Assembly: GCF_009882985.1 (NCBI RefSeq)
Contig: NZ_WTUZ01000039.1
Coordinates: 496,001 to 560,000 of the forward strand
Reading direction: 5' to 3'
DNA length: 64,000 nucleotides
DNA from: Paenibacillus silvestris
GTDB taxonomy: Bacteria; Bacillota; Bacilli; Paenibacillales; NBRC-103111
A program made the position numbers and the translations under genes. Under the pieces are notes generated by a model. That model was not told where the DNA came from. It did no database searches and saw only the letters and a list, made by a program, of their open reading frames with translations. Positions 44,127 through 52,654 of this stretch are shown here, one piece after another. Position 1 is the stretch's first letter; every line of letters begins with the position of its first letter.

Positions 44127-45044
44127 ATGAACGTTCCAGATTCCTTATTTGTCCCTATGGCCAAGAATAAAGGGACATCAGAAGCTATAGTTCGTATGCG
44201 GCTGTCATTTTGGCAGGAAGCTTGGATTAGACTGCGGGCCAATAAATTGGCTATGGCGGGCCTTGTCATTATTATTCTGATGGCGCTGATCGCCATACTT
44301 GGGCCTTTCGTTACCGATCAGAGCTATTCGAAGCAAGTGCTGCTGGATGCTAACCAGAAGCCTTCGGGAGCGCACTGGTTCGGCACGGATGAACTTGGAC
44401 GCGATGTCTATGCCCGAATCCTTTACGGGGCGCGCATCTCCCTGTTTATCGGCCTAATGGCGGCTTTCATCGATTTGGTCATCGGCATCATTTATGGCGG
44501 CATCGCCGGTTACTTGGGAGGACGAATCGATAACATCATGATGCGGTTCGTTGATCTTCTATACGGGATACCTTATCTGCTCGTAGTCATCTTGTTAATG
44601 GTTGTCATGGGGCCAGGGCTGCTGACGATCATTGTGGCCTTAAGCGCAACGGGATGGATTGGCATGGCGAGAATTGTGCGTGGACAGGTGCTTAGCTTGA
44701 AATCATCGGAGTACGTGTTGGCGGCAAGAACATTAGGCGGTGGCGCGGGTTACATTATCCGCAAGCATTTGCTGCCTAATGCTATAGGTGTCATTATCGT
44801 GCAGGTGACGTTCTCGGTACCTTCCGCCATATTCGCAGAAGCGTTCCTAAGCTTTCTGGGCCTAGGCATTCAGCCTCCACTTGCAAGCTGGGGCGTAATG
44901 GCGAATGATGGGCTTTCGACCATTTTGTCAGGGCAATGGTGGCGGTTGTTTTATCCGGCATTTTTCATATCGATCACGATGCTTGCTTTTAACTTGGTTG
45001 GTGATGGCTTGCAGGACGCTTTTAATCCGAAAAGGAGGAGGTAG
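44127..45044 (+). CDS. dppC: Dipeptide ABC transporter permease DppC
   Basis: A 305-residue permease of the DppC/OppC class. The family's N-terminal TM domain is visible (WIRLRANKLAMAGLVII), then HWFGTDELGRDVYARI in the loop and docking motif YVLAARTLGGGAGYIIRKHLLPN. Its ATG is immediately after dppB with AGGAGGGG. It forms the membrane channel with DppB. Confidence 0.95.
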   Translation: MNVPDSLFVPMAKNKGTSEAIVRMRLSFWQEAWIRLRANKLAMAGLVIIILMALIAILGPFVTDQSYSKQVLLDANQKPSGAHWFGTDELGRDVYARILYGARISLFIGLMAAFIDLVIGIIYGGIAGYLGGRIDNIMMRFVDLLYGIPYLLVVILLMVVMGPGLLTIIVALSATGWIGMARIVRGQVLSLKSSEYVLAARTLGGGAGYIIRKHLLPNAIGVIIVQVTFSVPSAIFAEAFLSFLGLGIQPPLASWGVMANDGLSTILSGQWWRLFYPAFFISITMLAFNLVGDGLQDAFNPKRRR

Positions 45045-45049
45045 CCTAG

Positions 45050-46096
45050 GTGAAAACAATAAACTCGCCCGACGTTATATTGGAAGTGGACAATCTTCAT
45101 GTCTCGTTCACCACGCATGGTGGTGAAGTGAAGGCTGTTCGCGGAGTCAGCTTTTCGTTAGGCAAAGGAGAGACTTTGGCTATCGTAGGCGAATCCGGCT
45201 GCGGCAAAAGTGTAACAGCACGCAGTGTGACGCGTCTTCTTCCAGAGCAGAGTTCGAAGATCAGTCAAGGCAGTGTTCGTTACAAAGGAAGAGAACTGAC
45301 AGAGCTAAGCGAAAAGCAGCTGCGAGAGCTGAGGGGCTCTGAAATTTCGATGATATTCCAAGATGCGATGACGGCCCTGAATCCTACGATTTCCATTGGT
45401 GAGCAGATTATGGAAGGGATTATTCGCCATCAGAAAATATCACGGGCGGAAGCGCGGAAGCAAGCGACGGAAATGCTTGGGCTCGTTGGCATTTCCAATC
45501 CTGAGATGCGTTTGAAGCAATATTTGCATGAATTTAGCGGTGGCATGAGACAGCGAATTATGATTGCAATTGCAGCGGTTTGCAAACCTTCGGTGCTCAT
45601 TGCGGATGAGCCCACGACTGCGCTTGATGTCACCATTCAAGCGCAAATCATTGAGCTTTTCAAAATGCTCCAGAAGAAAACAGGAGTGTCTATTATCATC
45701 ATCACGCATGACCTAGGTGTTGTTGCGAATATGGCTGACCGGGTCAATGTGATGTATGCCGGCAAGGTCGTTGAATCAGGGACTGTGGACGAGTTGTTCC
45801 ACAACCCCCAACATCCTTATACCAAGGGGCTATTGGCTTCCATGCCGCGTCTGGACACGGATAAGTCGCTTCCGCTTACGCCAATTGCGGGCACGCCGCC
45901 AGATCTGTTTGCTCCGCCCCAAGGCTGCGCTTTTGCGGCACGCTGCAGTTATGCCATGGAAGTATGCGGTATCTATCAGCCGGAGCAGACTGCTGTATCG
46001 AGTGGACATTCCGTCGCCTGTTGGCTTCAGGATCCGCGCGCACAAGTTGTATTCCAACCGTCGATCAAGAGAAATAACATGACGGCTCTAGGATAA
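45050..46096 (+). CDS. dppD: Dipeptide ABC transporter ATP-binding protein DppD
   Basis: A 348-residue ATPase. Walker A is GESGCGKS, the signature is FSGGMRQR, and Walker B is LIADEPTTALD. The C-terminal oligopeptide-transporter extension with its Cys cluster (GCAFAARCSYAMEVC) is complete. GTG 45050 follows AAAGGAGGAGG. DppD-type ATPases normally work with a second, DppF-like ATPase; none is encoded in this operon, so a homodimer or a partner elsewhere is needed. Confidence 0.95.
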   Translation: MKTINSPDVILEVDNLHVSFTTHGGEVKAVRGVSFSLGKGETLAIVGESGCGKSVTARSVTRLLPEQSSKISQGSVRYKGRELTELSEKQLRELRGSEISMIFQDAMTALNPTISIGEQIMEGIIRHQKISRAEARKQATEMLGLVGISNPEMRLKQYLHEFSGGMRQRIMIAIAAVCKPSVLIADEPTTALDVTIQAQIIELFKMLQKKTGVSIIIITHDLGVVANMADRVNVMYAGKVVESGTVDELFHNPQHPYTKGLLASMPRLDTDKSLPLTPIAGTPPDLFAPPQGCAFAARCSYAMEVCGIYQPEQTAVSSGHSVACWLQDPRAQVVFQPSIKRNNMTALG

Positions 46097-46127
46097 ATAA
46101 GACGATGAACGAAGGGGAGAAGTGCAC

Positions 46128-47771
46128 ATGAAAAAAGTGTCAACCTTGCTAATCAGCTCCGTATTGGTAATTAGTACGCTACTTGCTGGGTGCAGCAAAG
46201 ATCCTGGTTCCGGAACGCAAGCGTCTGGGGCTAGCCAGACAGAAGCTGCCAAAGAAACGAAGTCTAAGGTCCTCCTCTACAACAATTTAAAAGAACCAAC
46301 ATCTCTCGATCCGCCAAAAGGATTTGACCAAGTTTCCTACGACGTTGTTAATAATGCTTTCGAAGGATTGACGCGTCTTGGCAAAAACCAGACGCCAGAG
46401 CCGGCAATGGCGAAAGAGTGGAAAATCGCGCCGGATGGGAAGAAGGTTACCTTTACGCTGCGCGACGGTATCAAATGGTCTAACGGAGATCCAGTGAAAG
46501 CTGCTGACTTCGAGTACGCCTGGAAGCGTCTGTTGGATCCTAAAACAGCATCTGATGCGGCATTCCTGGCCTACCCTATTGAAGGCGCTGAAGCATTCAA
46601 CTCCGGCAAGGGGTCGGCGGACAACGTGAAAATCAAGGCGCTGGACGATAAGACGCTGGAGGTTACGTTGACACAGCCTGCTTCATGGTTAGTGGGCATG
46701 GTTTCCAGTCCTGCCTTTTTCCCGGTACATAAGGCTACAGTGGAAGGCAATGCCAAATGGGCGGGCGAGGCAGCTACGATTGTAAGTAACGGACCTTTCA
46801 AAATTACGGAATGGAAACACGATAGCGAGCTTAAAATGGTAAAAAACGATCAATACTGGGATGTCGCAAATGTAAAGCTGTCTGGTGTTACTTTCAAAAT
46901 GATCAATGACACGAACACAGCTTACCAGCTCTTCACTACCGGAGAGCTTCATACAACAGGTTCGATTCCGGCTGACATGAGCGATAAATTGTTCGCAGAC
47001 AACAAGGTGAAGGTGGAGGATGCAGCAGGTACGGCGTTCTATCGTTTTAATGTGAAAATGGCACCGTTCGATAACGTCAACATTCGTAAAGCATTTGTTG
47101 CGGCTGTAGACAGGCAGAAACTTGTGGATTTGGTTTTGAAGCAAAAGCAAAAACCAGCTGATGGTTATGTGTCTCCAGGGCTTACCGATCCTGCGGGTGG
47201 AGATTTCCGTAAAGTTGGCGGCAGCTTGATCAAGTTTGATGCGGGCGAAGCGAAGAAGCTCCTGGAAAAAGGGATGCAGGAAAAGGGATACACGAAGCTG
47301 CCTGAAGTCACTTTGACGTATAACACCAATGATGTTAGTCAACGAATTGCCCAAACGCTGCAAGCCATGCTCAAAGATAACTTAGGTATCGATGTGAAAC
47401 TGGCAAACAAAGAAGGGAAAGTGCTGACTACGGAACAAAAAGGTCTACAGCTGCAGTTGTCTCGTTCTTCTTTCCTGCCGGATTTTGCGGATCCGATCAA
47501 TTTCCTTGATGGCTTTCAATCGACGAATCCGTTCAGTCGTACAGGGTGGGTAAATCCTACGTATGATAAATTGATCAAAGATGCCTATGTGGAAACGGAT
47601 GAGGCTAAACGATACAAAATGATGCATGATGCTGAGAAGATTTTGATGGACGAAGCTCCGGTTCTGCCGCTTTACTTCTACAACTCCACTTACCTGCAAA
47701 GCGATAAATTGGAAGGTGTCGTTAGACATGCTTTTGGCTTCTTGGACTTTAAATGGGCAGATCTGAAATAA
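46128..47771 (+). CDS. dppE: Dipeptide/oligopeptide-binding lipoprotein DppE
   Basis: A 547-residue family 5 binding protein. The signal peptide ends in the lipobox LLAGC. EPTSLDPPKGFDQVSYDVVNNAFEGL is the characteristic N-terminal motif. It belongs with DppBCD; in B. subtilis the equivalent imports murein tripeptides and dipeptides. ATG 46128 follows AGGGGAGA. A terminator-like structure follows and may make this product more abundant than the ykf enzymes. Confidence 0.95.
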   Translation: MKKVSTLLISSVLVISTLLAGCSKDPGSGTQASGASQTEAAKETKSKVLLYNNLKEPTSLDPPKGFDQVSYDVVNNAFEGLTRLGKNQTPEPAMAKEWKIAPDGKKVTFTLRDGIKWSNGDPVKAADFEYAWKRLLDPKTASDAAFLAYPIEGAEAFNSGKGSADNVKIKALDDKTLEVTLTQPASWLVGMVSSPAFFPVHKATVEGNAKWAGEAATIVSNGPFKITEWKHDSELKMVKNDQYWDVANVKLSGVTFKMINDTNTAYQLFTTGELHTTGSIPADMSDKLFADNKVKVEDAAGTAFYRFNVKMAPFDNVNIRKAFVAAVDRQKLVDLVLKQKQKPADGYVSPGLTDPAGGDFRKVGGSLIKFDAGEAKKLLEKGMQEKGYTKLPEVTLTYNTNDVSQRIAQTLQAMLKDNLGIDVKLANKEGKVLTTEQKGLQLQLSRSSFLPDFADPINFLDGFQSTNPFSRTGWVNPTYDKLIKDAYVETDEAKRYKMMHDAEKILMDEAPVLPLYFYNSTYLQSDKLEGVVRHAFGFLDFKWADLK

Positions 47772-47775
47772 ATTT

Positions 47776-47820
47776 GGGAGATGGAGGGATGCACCTTTAA
47801 GGGGTGTTTCTCCCTTTTTT
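47776..47820 (+). terminator. Intra-operon terminator-like hairpin between dppE and ykfA
   Basis: GGGAGA (47776-47781) pairs with TCTCCC (47809-47814), enclosing GCACC/GGTGT (47791-47795 with 47803-47807), followed by TTTTTT. It is probably leaky, since ykfA has no evident promoter. Confidence 0.7.
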
Positions 47821-47845
47821 CATGCGGGAAAGGAGTCTTGTCATC

Positions 47846-48778
47846 ATGGCAGAGCTTATAAAACCAAGGCGGCTAAGCCCTGGCGATACAGTGGGTATTA
47901 TGGCGCCGGCATGTTGGGTAGATACGGAACAGGTGAAGGCGGCATCAACCATTTTGGAGAAAATGGGGCTGCGGGTTAGGCTTGGAGATACCTTGTTCAA
48001 GAAGCATGGCTACCTAGCGGGTACGGATGAGGAGCGGGCTGGGGAGCTGAATGCTATGTTTGCTGATCCTGCTATCAAAGCTATCATTTGTGCACGTGGT
48101 GGGTATGGAACCGGGAGAATCGCGGATTTGCTGGACTATGGCTTAATTCGTGCGAATCCGAAGATTTTTTGGGGATACAGTGATATTACCTTTTTGCACG
48201 CGGCTATTAGTAGGTTTGCTGGATTGATTACATTTCATGGCCCTATGCTGATTGATCTGGGAAAAGAGGATCTGCACCCACTGACGGTTCAGAATTATGA
48301 AACGCTCCTTCGTCCTTCCGTTCTTCGTTATACAGAAGAGATTTCCCCACTGCAAGTGTTAGTGGAAGGAGAAGCTGCTGGACCGCTTGTTGGAGGAAAT
48401 CTCTCTTTAATCGTGAGCTCGCTTGGGACGCCATATGAGTTGGATACAAAAGGGAAACTGCTTTTTATTGAAGATATTGACGAAGAGCCTTACAGGGTGG
48501 ATCGGATGTTAAATCAACTCAAGCACGCTGGGAAATTTGCCGATGCGGCTGGTATTCTGATTTGTGATTTTCATGATTGTGAGCCTGATAAACGTAAAGT
48601 GTCGTTTACTTTAGAAGAGATTTTTGACCATCACATCGTTCCTGCTGGGAAGCCGACTTTATCCGGATTCAGGATTGGTCACTGCTCGCCGAATATTGCG
48701 ATTCCCATAGGTGTGAGAGCGAGGATGAGTACTTACGAGAAGTTGCTTGCATGCACGGAACCCGGTGTAGAGGCATAA
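47846..48778 (+). CDS. ykfA: Muropeptide LD-carboxypeptidase YkfA (S66)
   Basis: A 310-residue serine peptidase that removes the terminal D-Ala from cytoplasmic murein tetrapeptides. The S66 triad is visible: S112 in FWGYSDIT, E209 in FIEDIDEEPYRVDRM and H279 in RIGHCSPN; the CARGGYGTGRI block is also diagnostic. The ATG at 47846 follows GGAAAGGAG; the reading from 47804 runs through the terminator. It is followed twelve bases later by ykfB. Confidence 0.95.
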   Translation: MAELIKPRRLSPGDTVGIMAPACWVDTEQVKAASTILEKMGLRVRLGDTLFKKHGYLAGTDEERAGELNAMFADPAIKAIICARGGYGTGRIADLLDYGLIRANPKIFWGYSDITFLHAAISRFAGLITFHGPMLIDLGKEDLHPLTVQNYETLLRPSVLRYTEEISPLQVLVEGEAAGPLVGGNLSLIVSSLGTPYELDTKGKLLFIEDIDEEPYRVDRMLNQLKHAGKFADAAGILICDFHDCEPDKRKVSFTLEEIFDHHIVPAGKPTLSGFRIGHCSPNIAIPIGVRARMSTYEKLLACTEPGVEA

Positions 48779-48790
48779 GGAGGCAATAAC

Positions 48791-49894
48791 ATGAGCATTA
48801 TTCAAAGTATTGAGGTCATGCGGCAGTCAACTCCGCTTAAGAAGCCATTTAAAACAGCGCTGCGTACCGTGTACAGTACGGAGTCTATCATTGTCCGAAT
48901 TAAGAGTACTGACGGCAGAGTTGGTTGGGGGGAAGCCCCGGCGACCATTGTCATAACAGGTGACAGCTTGGATAGCATCCATTCGGCTATTGTACATACA
49001 TTCACTCCTTTGTTGGTGGGCAAAAGCTTGCTTGCTTACGAACGCATCCTGCAGGAGATTCATCAATCGATGATTGGAAGCAGCAGTGCAAAAGCGGCCG
49101 TGGATATGGCGATCTACGATCTTGTCGCGCAAAACTGTGGTTTGCCGTTATATCAGTTCCTTGGCGGTTATAAGGATCAGATTGAAACAGATTTTACGGT
49201 TAGTGTCAATTCCCCGAAGGAAATGGGAGAAGACGCGGCTCGTTATGTGCAGGATGGCTTCAATGTATTGAAGATTAAAGTGGGTAAGGACGATATCCTG
49301 GAGGATATTGAAAGGATCAAGGAAATCCGCAGATGCATAGGTAGTGGTGTGAAAATACGTATTGATGCGAATCAAGGCTGGCAGGTGAAGGATGCTATTC
49401 GCACGATTCGGCGGATGGAGGATTTGGGACTCGACATTGAACTGGTTGAGCAGCCGGTGAAAGCGGGAGACATCGAAGGACTGAAGATGGTGACAGATCA
49501 TGTGGAAACTCCCATTATGGCCGATGAGAGCGTGTTTTCACCCGTTCAAGCCTTCGAGGTGCTGAAATGCCGTGCGGCTGACCTGATTAATATCAAATTG
49601 ATGAAATCGGGCGGAATATACAAAGCGCAAATTATTAATCATATTGCGGAAGAATTTGGAGTCGAGTGTATGGTGGGCAGCATGATTGAATCCCGTGTGG
49701 CTGTAACGGCTGCTGCTCATCTTGCTGCTAGCAAGAAGAATATTACCCGTTGTGATTTCGATGCGCCGTTAATGATGCTTCAGGATATTGTCGTTGGTGG
49801 TGTGCAGTATGATGGAAGGGTAATGACCTTCCCGAAAGCAACTGGACTTGGTATTCTCGATGTGGTTCACAGCCAAGCTCCAGTGGGATCGTGA
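48791..49894 (+). CDS. ykfB: L-Ala-D/L-Glu epimerase YkfB
   Basis: A 367-residue enolase-superfamily enzyme that converts L-Ala-D-Glu from murein peptides to L-Ala-L-Glu. All active-site residues known from the B. subtilis enzyme (K160, K162, D191, E219, D244, K268) are present one position later: K161, K163, D192, E220, D245 and K269. AAGGAGG precedes ATG 48791. It overlaps or abuts the next gene depending on that gene's start. Confidence 0.96.
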   Translation: MSIIQSIEVMRQSTPLKKPFKTALRTVYSTESIIVRIKSTDGRVGWGEAPATIVITGDSLDSIHSAIVHTFTPLLVGKSLLAYERILQEIHQSMIGSSSAKAAVDMAIYDLVAQNCGLPLYQFLGGYKDQIETDFTVSVNSPKEMGEDAARYVQDGFNVLKIKVGKDDILEDIERIKEIRRCIGSGVKIRIDANQGWQVKDAIRTIRRMEDLGLDIELVEQPVKAGDIEGLKMVTDHVETPIMADESVFSPVQAFEVLKCRAADLINIKLMKSGGIYKAQIINHIAEEFGVECMVGSMIESRVAVTAAAHLAASKKNITRCDFDAPLMMLQDIVVGGVQYDGRVMTFPKATGLGILDVVHSQAPVGS

Positions 49895-49968
49895 GTATGG
49901 ATATGAGCATGAATAAGGGCGTGAGCGAGAGTATGAGCAAGAGCGAGAGCGAGAGTATGCCAAAACGA

Positions 49969-50874
49969 ATGCTGGTCGCTGTTTCTGTTGCAGTCGTATG
50001 GAGCAAGCCGGATTCGCCGCGTCCCGTGGATGAGCCTGTGCTGAGGTATCCGGTTGAAATGAGAGAATGGCTGGCGAGCATGACGCTTAGTGAAAGGCTG
50101 GATTTGTGTCTGGCGAGCCGGGTTCAGACACAGGTTCTGTATGGTTCAGCTGTGCTTGTCGTGGAGGAAAGCGATGGGTGGAGTAAGGTGCTAATCCCTC
50201 AGCAGGGAACTCGCAAGGATGCAATGGGTTATCCTGGCTGGGTGCCAAGCCGGCAGTTGGTTGAAGAGTCGGATGCCCCGTCCGGCTTGAAGAGAGCCGA
50301 AGTGATTTCCGATAAAGCGTGGTTGTATAAGAGTCCGTCCCAACAGTTAATTGAGCTGAGCTATCTGACCTCTCTGCCGGTCCTGGAGGAAATGGACAAG
50401 CTGGTGAAAGTACAGACGCCAGAGGGGGAGGGATTTCTGAAAGCGGATGACATCCGCTTGATGGATGGTCCTTTAGTTTCTCAGGCAGGGGTAGTCAACA
50501 TTGGGCGAGGGATCGTGGAACAGGCGAAGAGGTTTCTGGATCTGCCTTATCTATGGGGAGGAGCATCCTCCTACGGCTTTGACTGCTCTGGCTTGGCGCA
50601 TGCCATGCATAGATATTTTGGGATTTTGATTCCTAGAGATGCCTCCGACCAAGCCAAACAAGGAACTCCTGTTGAGCGAGAGCAGCTGGAAGCGGGGGAC
50701 TTGGTCTTTTTCGCCCATGAGGAAGGTAAAGGATCTATTCATCATGTGGGCATTTATGCAGGGGATAATCAGATGATTCATTCCCCTGAAACTACCAAGT
50801 CTATTGAATTGGTGGATATGAGAACATTTAAGCTGGCTCGAGAGCATTGTGAGTCTAGGCGATATTGGAAGTAG
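49969..50874 (+). CDS. ykfC: Gamma-D-glutamyl-diamino acid endopeptidase YkfC (NlpC/P60)
   Basis: About 301 residues from the ATG at 49969, ending the recycling cluster. SH3b domains (about 1-180) precede an NlpC/P60 domain. The catalytic triad is C206 in FDCSG, H259 in HHVGIYAG and H271 in MIHSPE; the spacings (53 and 12) equal those of the characterised Bacillus YkfC enzyme. It cuts the D-Glu to diaminopimelate bond of free tripeptides in the cytoplasm. The start is uncertain: upstream GTG 49891 would overlap ykfB by four bases and add a Met/Ser/Glu-rich, low-complexity leader, which is not found in homologues beginning xVAVxxxWxxPDSPRP. Confidence 0.9.
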   Translation: MLVAVSVAVVWSKPDSPRPVDEPVLRYPVEMREWLASMTLSERLDLCLASRVQTQVLYGSAVLVVEESDGWSKVLIPQQGTRKDAMGYPGWVPSRQLVEESDAPSGLKRAEVISDKAWLYKSPSQQLIELSYLTSLPVLEEMDKLVKVQTPEGEGFLKADDIRLMDGPLVSQAGVVNIGRGIVEQAKRFLDLPYLWGGASSYGFDCSGLAHAMHRYFGILIPRDASDQAKQGTPVEREQLEAGDLVFFAHEEGKGSIHHVGIYAGDNQMIHSPETTKSIELVDMRTFKLAREHCESRRYWK

Positions 50875-50888
50875 GGTAATTTGTGGAA

Positions 50889-50922
50889 AGTACGTAAGAT
50901 GCTGATCTTACGTGCTTTTTGT
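50889..50922 (+). terminator. Rho-independent terminator of the dpp-ykf operon
   Basis: AGTACGTAAGAT (50889-50900) pairs with ATCTTACGTGCT (50905-50916) over a GCTG loop, then TTTTTG. It is very stable. Confidence 0.95.
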
Positions 50923-50962
50923 TTTGTCGTACGGGAGGGGGCTACAGTTCCCTGTGCGAGGC

Positions 50963-51115
50963 CTAAGCGGGATTCTCGCTAAGGTTTTTTTGTGATTTGT
51001 TATTGGTGGTGAGGTGGAAGTTGGTTGTATGGTGAGTTGCGTGAGTGGAGGGTGAAGGTTGGTGAAGTAGCTAGTGAAATGTCCTGACGAAGATTGATTC
51101 GTCAGGCTTTTTTTA
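50963..51115 (+). repeat. Terminator-bracketed repeat element, copy 1
   Basis: Starts with a hairpin (CCTAAGCG / CGCTAAGG with one mismatch) and T-run at 50963-50991, continues with a GT-rich body (50992-51082), and ends with CCTGACGAA (51083-51091) paired to TTCGTCAGG (51098-51106) and a T-run. The body is nearly identical in copies 2 and 3. Confidence 0.85.
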
Positions 51116-51303
51116 TGCTGGTACGGGAGCTTGTGCTGCAGCTCTTTCGGAGGGAAATAAGACCCTGCAGTTCCCATGGACCCCACTGGAATCCAGTTTT
51201 TTTCTGAAATAAGGGAACGGAGTTCCGTTACTGTATAAGATCTGGTGGTGTCGTGCTCAGCTTTCGGGTAACCCGTGAGAGGCGGGGGACTGGGGACGGC
51301 TTC

Positions 51304-51470
51304 GGTTCACTAAGTGAATTCTTAGCGGGATTCTCGCTAAGTTTTATTGTGATTTGTTATTGGCGGGTGAGGTGGAAGTTGGCTGTATGGTGAGTTGCGT
51401 GAGTGTAGGGCGAAGGTTGGTAAAGTAGCTAGCGAAATGTCCTGACGAAGGTTGATTCGTCAGGTATTTT
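51304..51470 (+). repeat. Terminator-bracketed repeat element, copy 2
   Basis: Hairpins TTCAC/GTGAA (51304-51317) and CTTAGCG/CGCTAAG (51321-51341), GT-rich body from 51349, and final hairpin CCTGACGAA/TTCGTCAGG (51441-51464). The larger unit from about 51248 repeats 281 bp later. Confidence 0.85.
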
Positions 51471-51583
51471 ATTCTGCTGGCGAAAGAGGGAGAGTCTCAT
51501 GCTGCAGCTCTTTCGTACGGAACTGTGGTGTTGTACTCAGTTTTCGGGTAACCCGTGAGAGGCGGGGAACTGGGGATGGTTTC

Positions 51584-51750
51584 GGTTCACTAAGTGAATT
51601 CTTAGCAGGATTCTCGTTAAGGTTTTTTGTGATTTGTTATTGGTGGTGAGGTGGAAGTTGGTTGTATGGTGAGTTGCGTGAGTGGAGGGTGAAGGTTGGT
51701 AAAGTAGCTAGCGAAATGTCCTGACGAAGATTGATTCGTCGGGTTTTTTA
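51584..51750 (+). repeat. Terminator-bracketed repeat element, copy 3
   Basis: Same order as copy 2, offset 280 bp: TTCAC/GTGAA, CTTAGC/GTTAAG, body from 51629 and CCTGACGAA/TTCGTCGGG (51720-51743) with TTTTTT. Differences in the arms fall in pairing-neutral (G-T) positions. Confidence 0.85.
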
Positions 51751-52494
51751 TTCTGTTGGCGAAAGAGGGAGAGTCTCATGCTGCAGCTCTTTCGTACGGA
51801 ACTGTAGTTATTTCATGGGGTCTCGTGGTGTCGTGCTCAGTTTCCGGATGCCGCATGAGAAATGCGGAACTGTGGTCTCTTATTTCACCGTTCTGATCGG
51901 ATATTGCGGCAATTGGGATGAAATAAGCTCCTGTAGTTCCCCGGAATCCCGCTGGGATCCAGTTTCTTCTGAAATAAGGGAATAGAGTTCCCTTACTCAA
52001 TGGGGTCTGGTGGTTTCGTGCTTAGTTTCCAAGTGCCGCATGAGAAATGCGGAACTGTGGTCCCTTATTTCGTCGTTCTGATCGGATACTCGGACGATTG
52101 GGGCGAAATAAGACCCTGCAGTTCTCCTGGACCCCGCTGGAATCCAGTTTCTTCTGAAATAAGGGAACGGAGTTCCCTTACTGCATAAAGTCCGGCGGTG
52201 TCGTGCTCAGTTTCCGGATGCCGCATGAGAAATGCGGAACTGTGGTCAGCTATTTCACCGAAAACGGCTGATTTGCCGTGGGAGGGGGGGCTGTGGTCCC
52301 TCATTTTCGCCTTCCTAATCGGATGACTACGGCAAAATGACTCCTTTGACCTACGATAAGGGGTTTGAAACGATAATGCTAGTTTCAGAGAGTTATATTT
52401 TCCATTAAATAGAAAACAAATAACTGTTAATGTCATTAATTATAACAAACAAGGCACATTTCCTTTGTCATCTACTATATTTATGTTAGTTTAA

Positions 52495-52523
52495 TTGACA
52501 TAATCTATGAATTTTAATAATAT
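52495..52523 (+). promoter_or_regulatory. Promoter of the liv operon
   Basis: Consensus TTGACA (52495-52500), 17-bp spacer, TAATAT (52518-52523). Transcription would begin near 52530, giving a leader of about 125 bases before livJ. Confidence 0.75.
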
Positions 52524-52550
52524 AAATAGGGAAGGTTCATGTGTTGAAAG

Positions 52551-52624
52551 TGCCGATGAAGTAGTTTTTGTATGAATTTCGTAGCTTAAGTCGAAGTTCT
52601 GAATACTGCTTAATCGGCATTTTT
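52551..52624 (+). promoter_or_regulatory. Structured 5' leader ending in a terminator-like stem (putative attenuator)
   Basis: TGCCGAT (52551-52557) pairs with ATCGGCA (52613-52619), directly followed by TTTTT. Inside, GAATTTCG (52574-52581) pairs with CGAAGTTC (52592-52599). The whole fold lies between the promoter and the livJ ribosome site. It resembles no riboswitch class I recognise. Confidence 0.55.
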
Positions 52625-52654
52625 GCGTATCAAACTATCTGAGGAGGATGTTTC

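Larger units (their letters stand above)
51154..52308. repeat. 185-bp tandem repeats containing 21-bp palindromic modules
   Basis: Units begin at 51821, 52006 and 52191 with an exact 185-bp period; a partial unit lies at 51154-51290. Each full unit contains the hairpin CCGCAT/ATGCGG, one module GGAACTGTGGTCnCTTATTTC (51866, 52051, 52236), and in the first two units two opposite modules GAAATAAG...AGTTCC (51920 and 51971; 52105 and 52156). The inverted modules can form a long stem with about 33 bases between. Frames through these repeats are open only because the repeats lack some stops. The stretch 52309-52490 holds nothing I recognise. Confidence 0.9.

Noticed and set aside
50963..52308. CRISPR array
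   Set aside because: The repeats are long (150-185 bp), partly overlapping and of several types, with no uniform 24-40-bp repeat and unique spacers, and no cas gene is near.
51452..52436. Small open frames in both directions within the repeat region
   Set aside because: They follow the repeat units, lack ribosome sites and convincing starts, and recur with each copy; they are by-products of the repeats.
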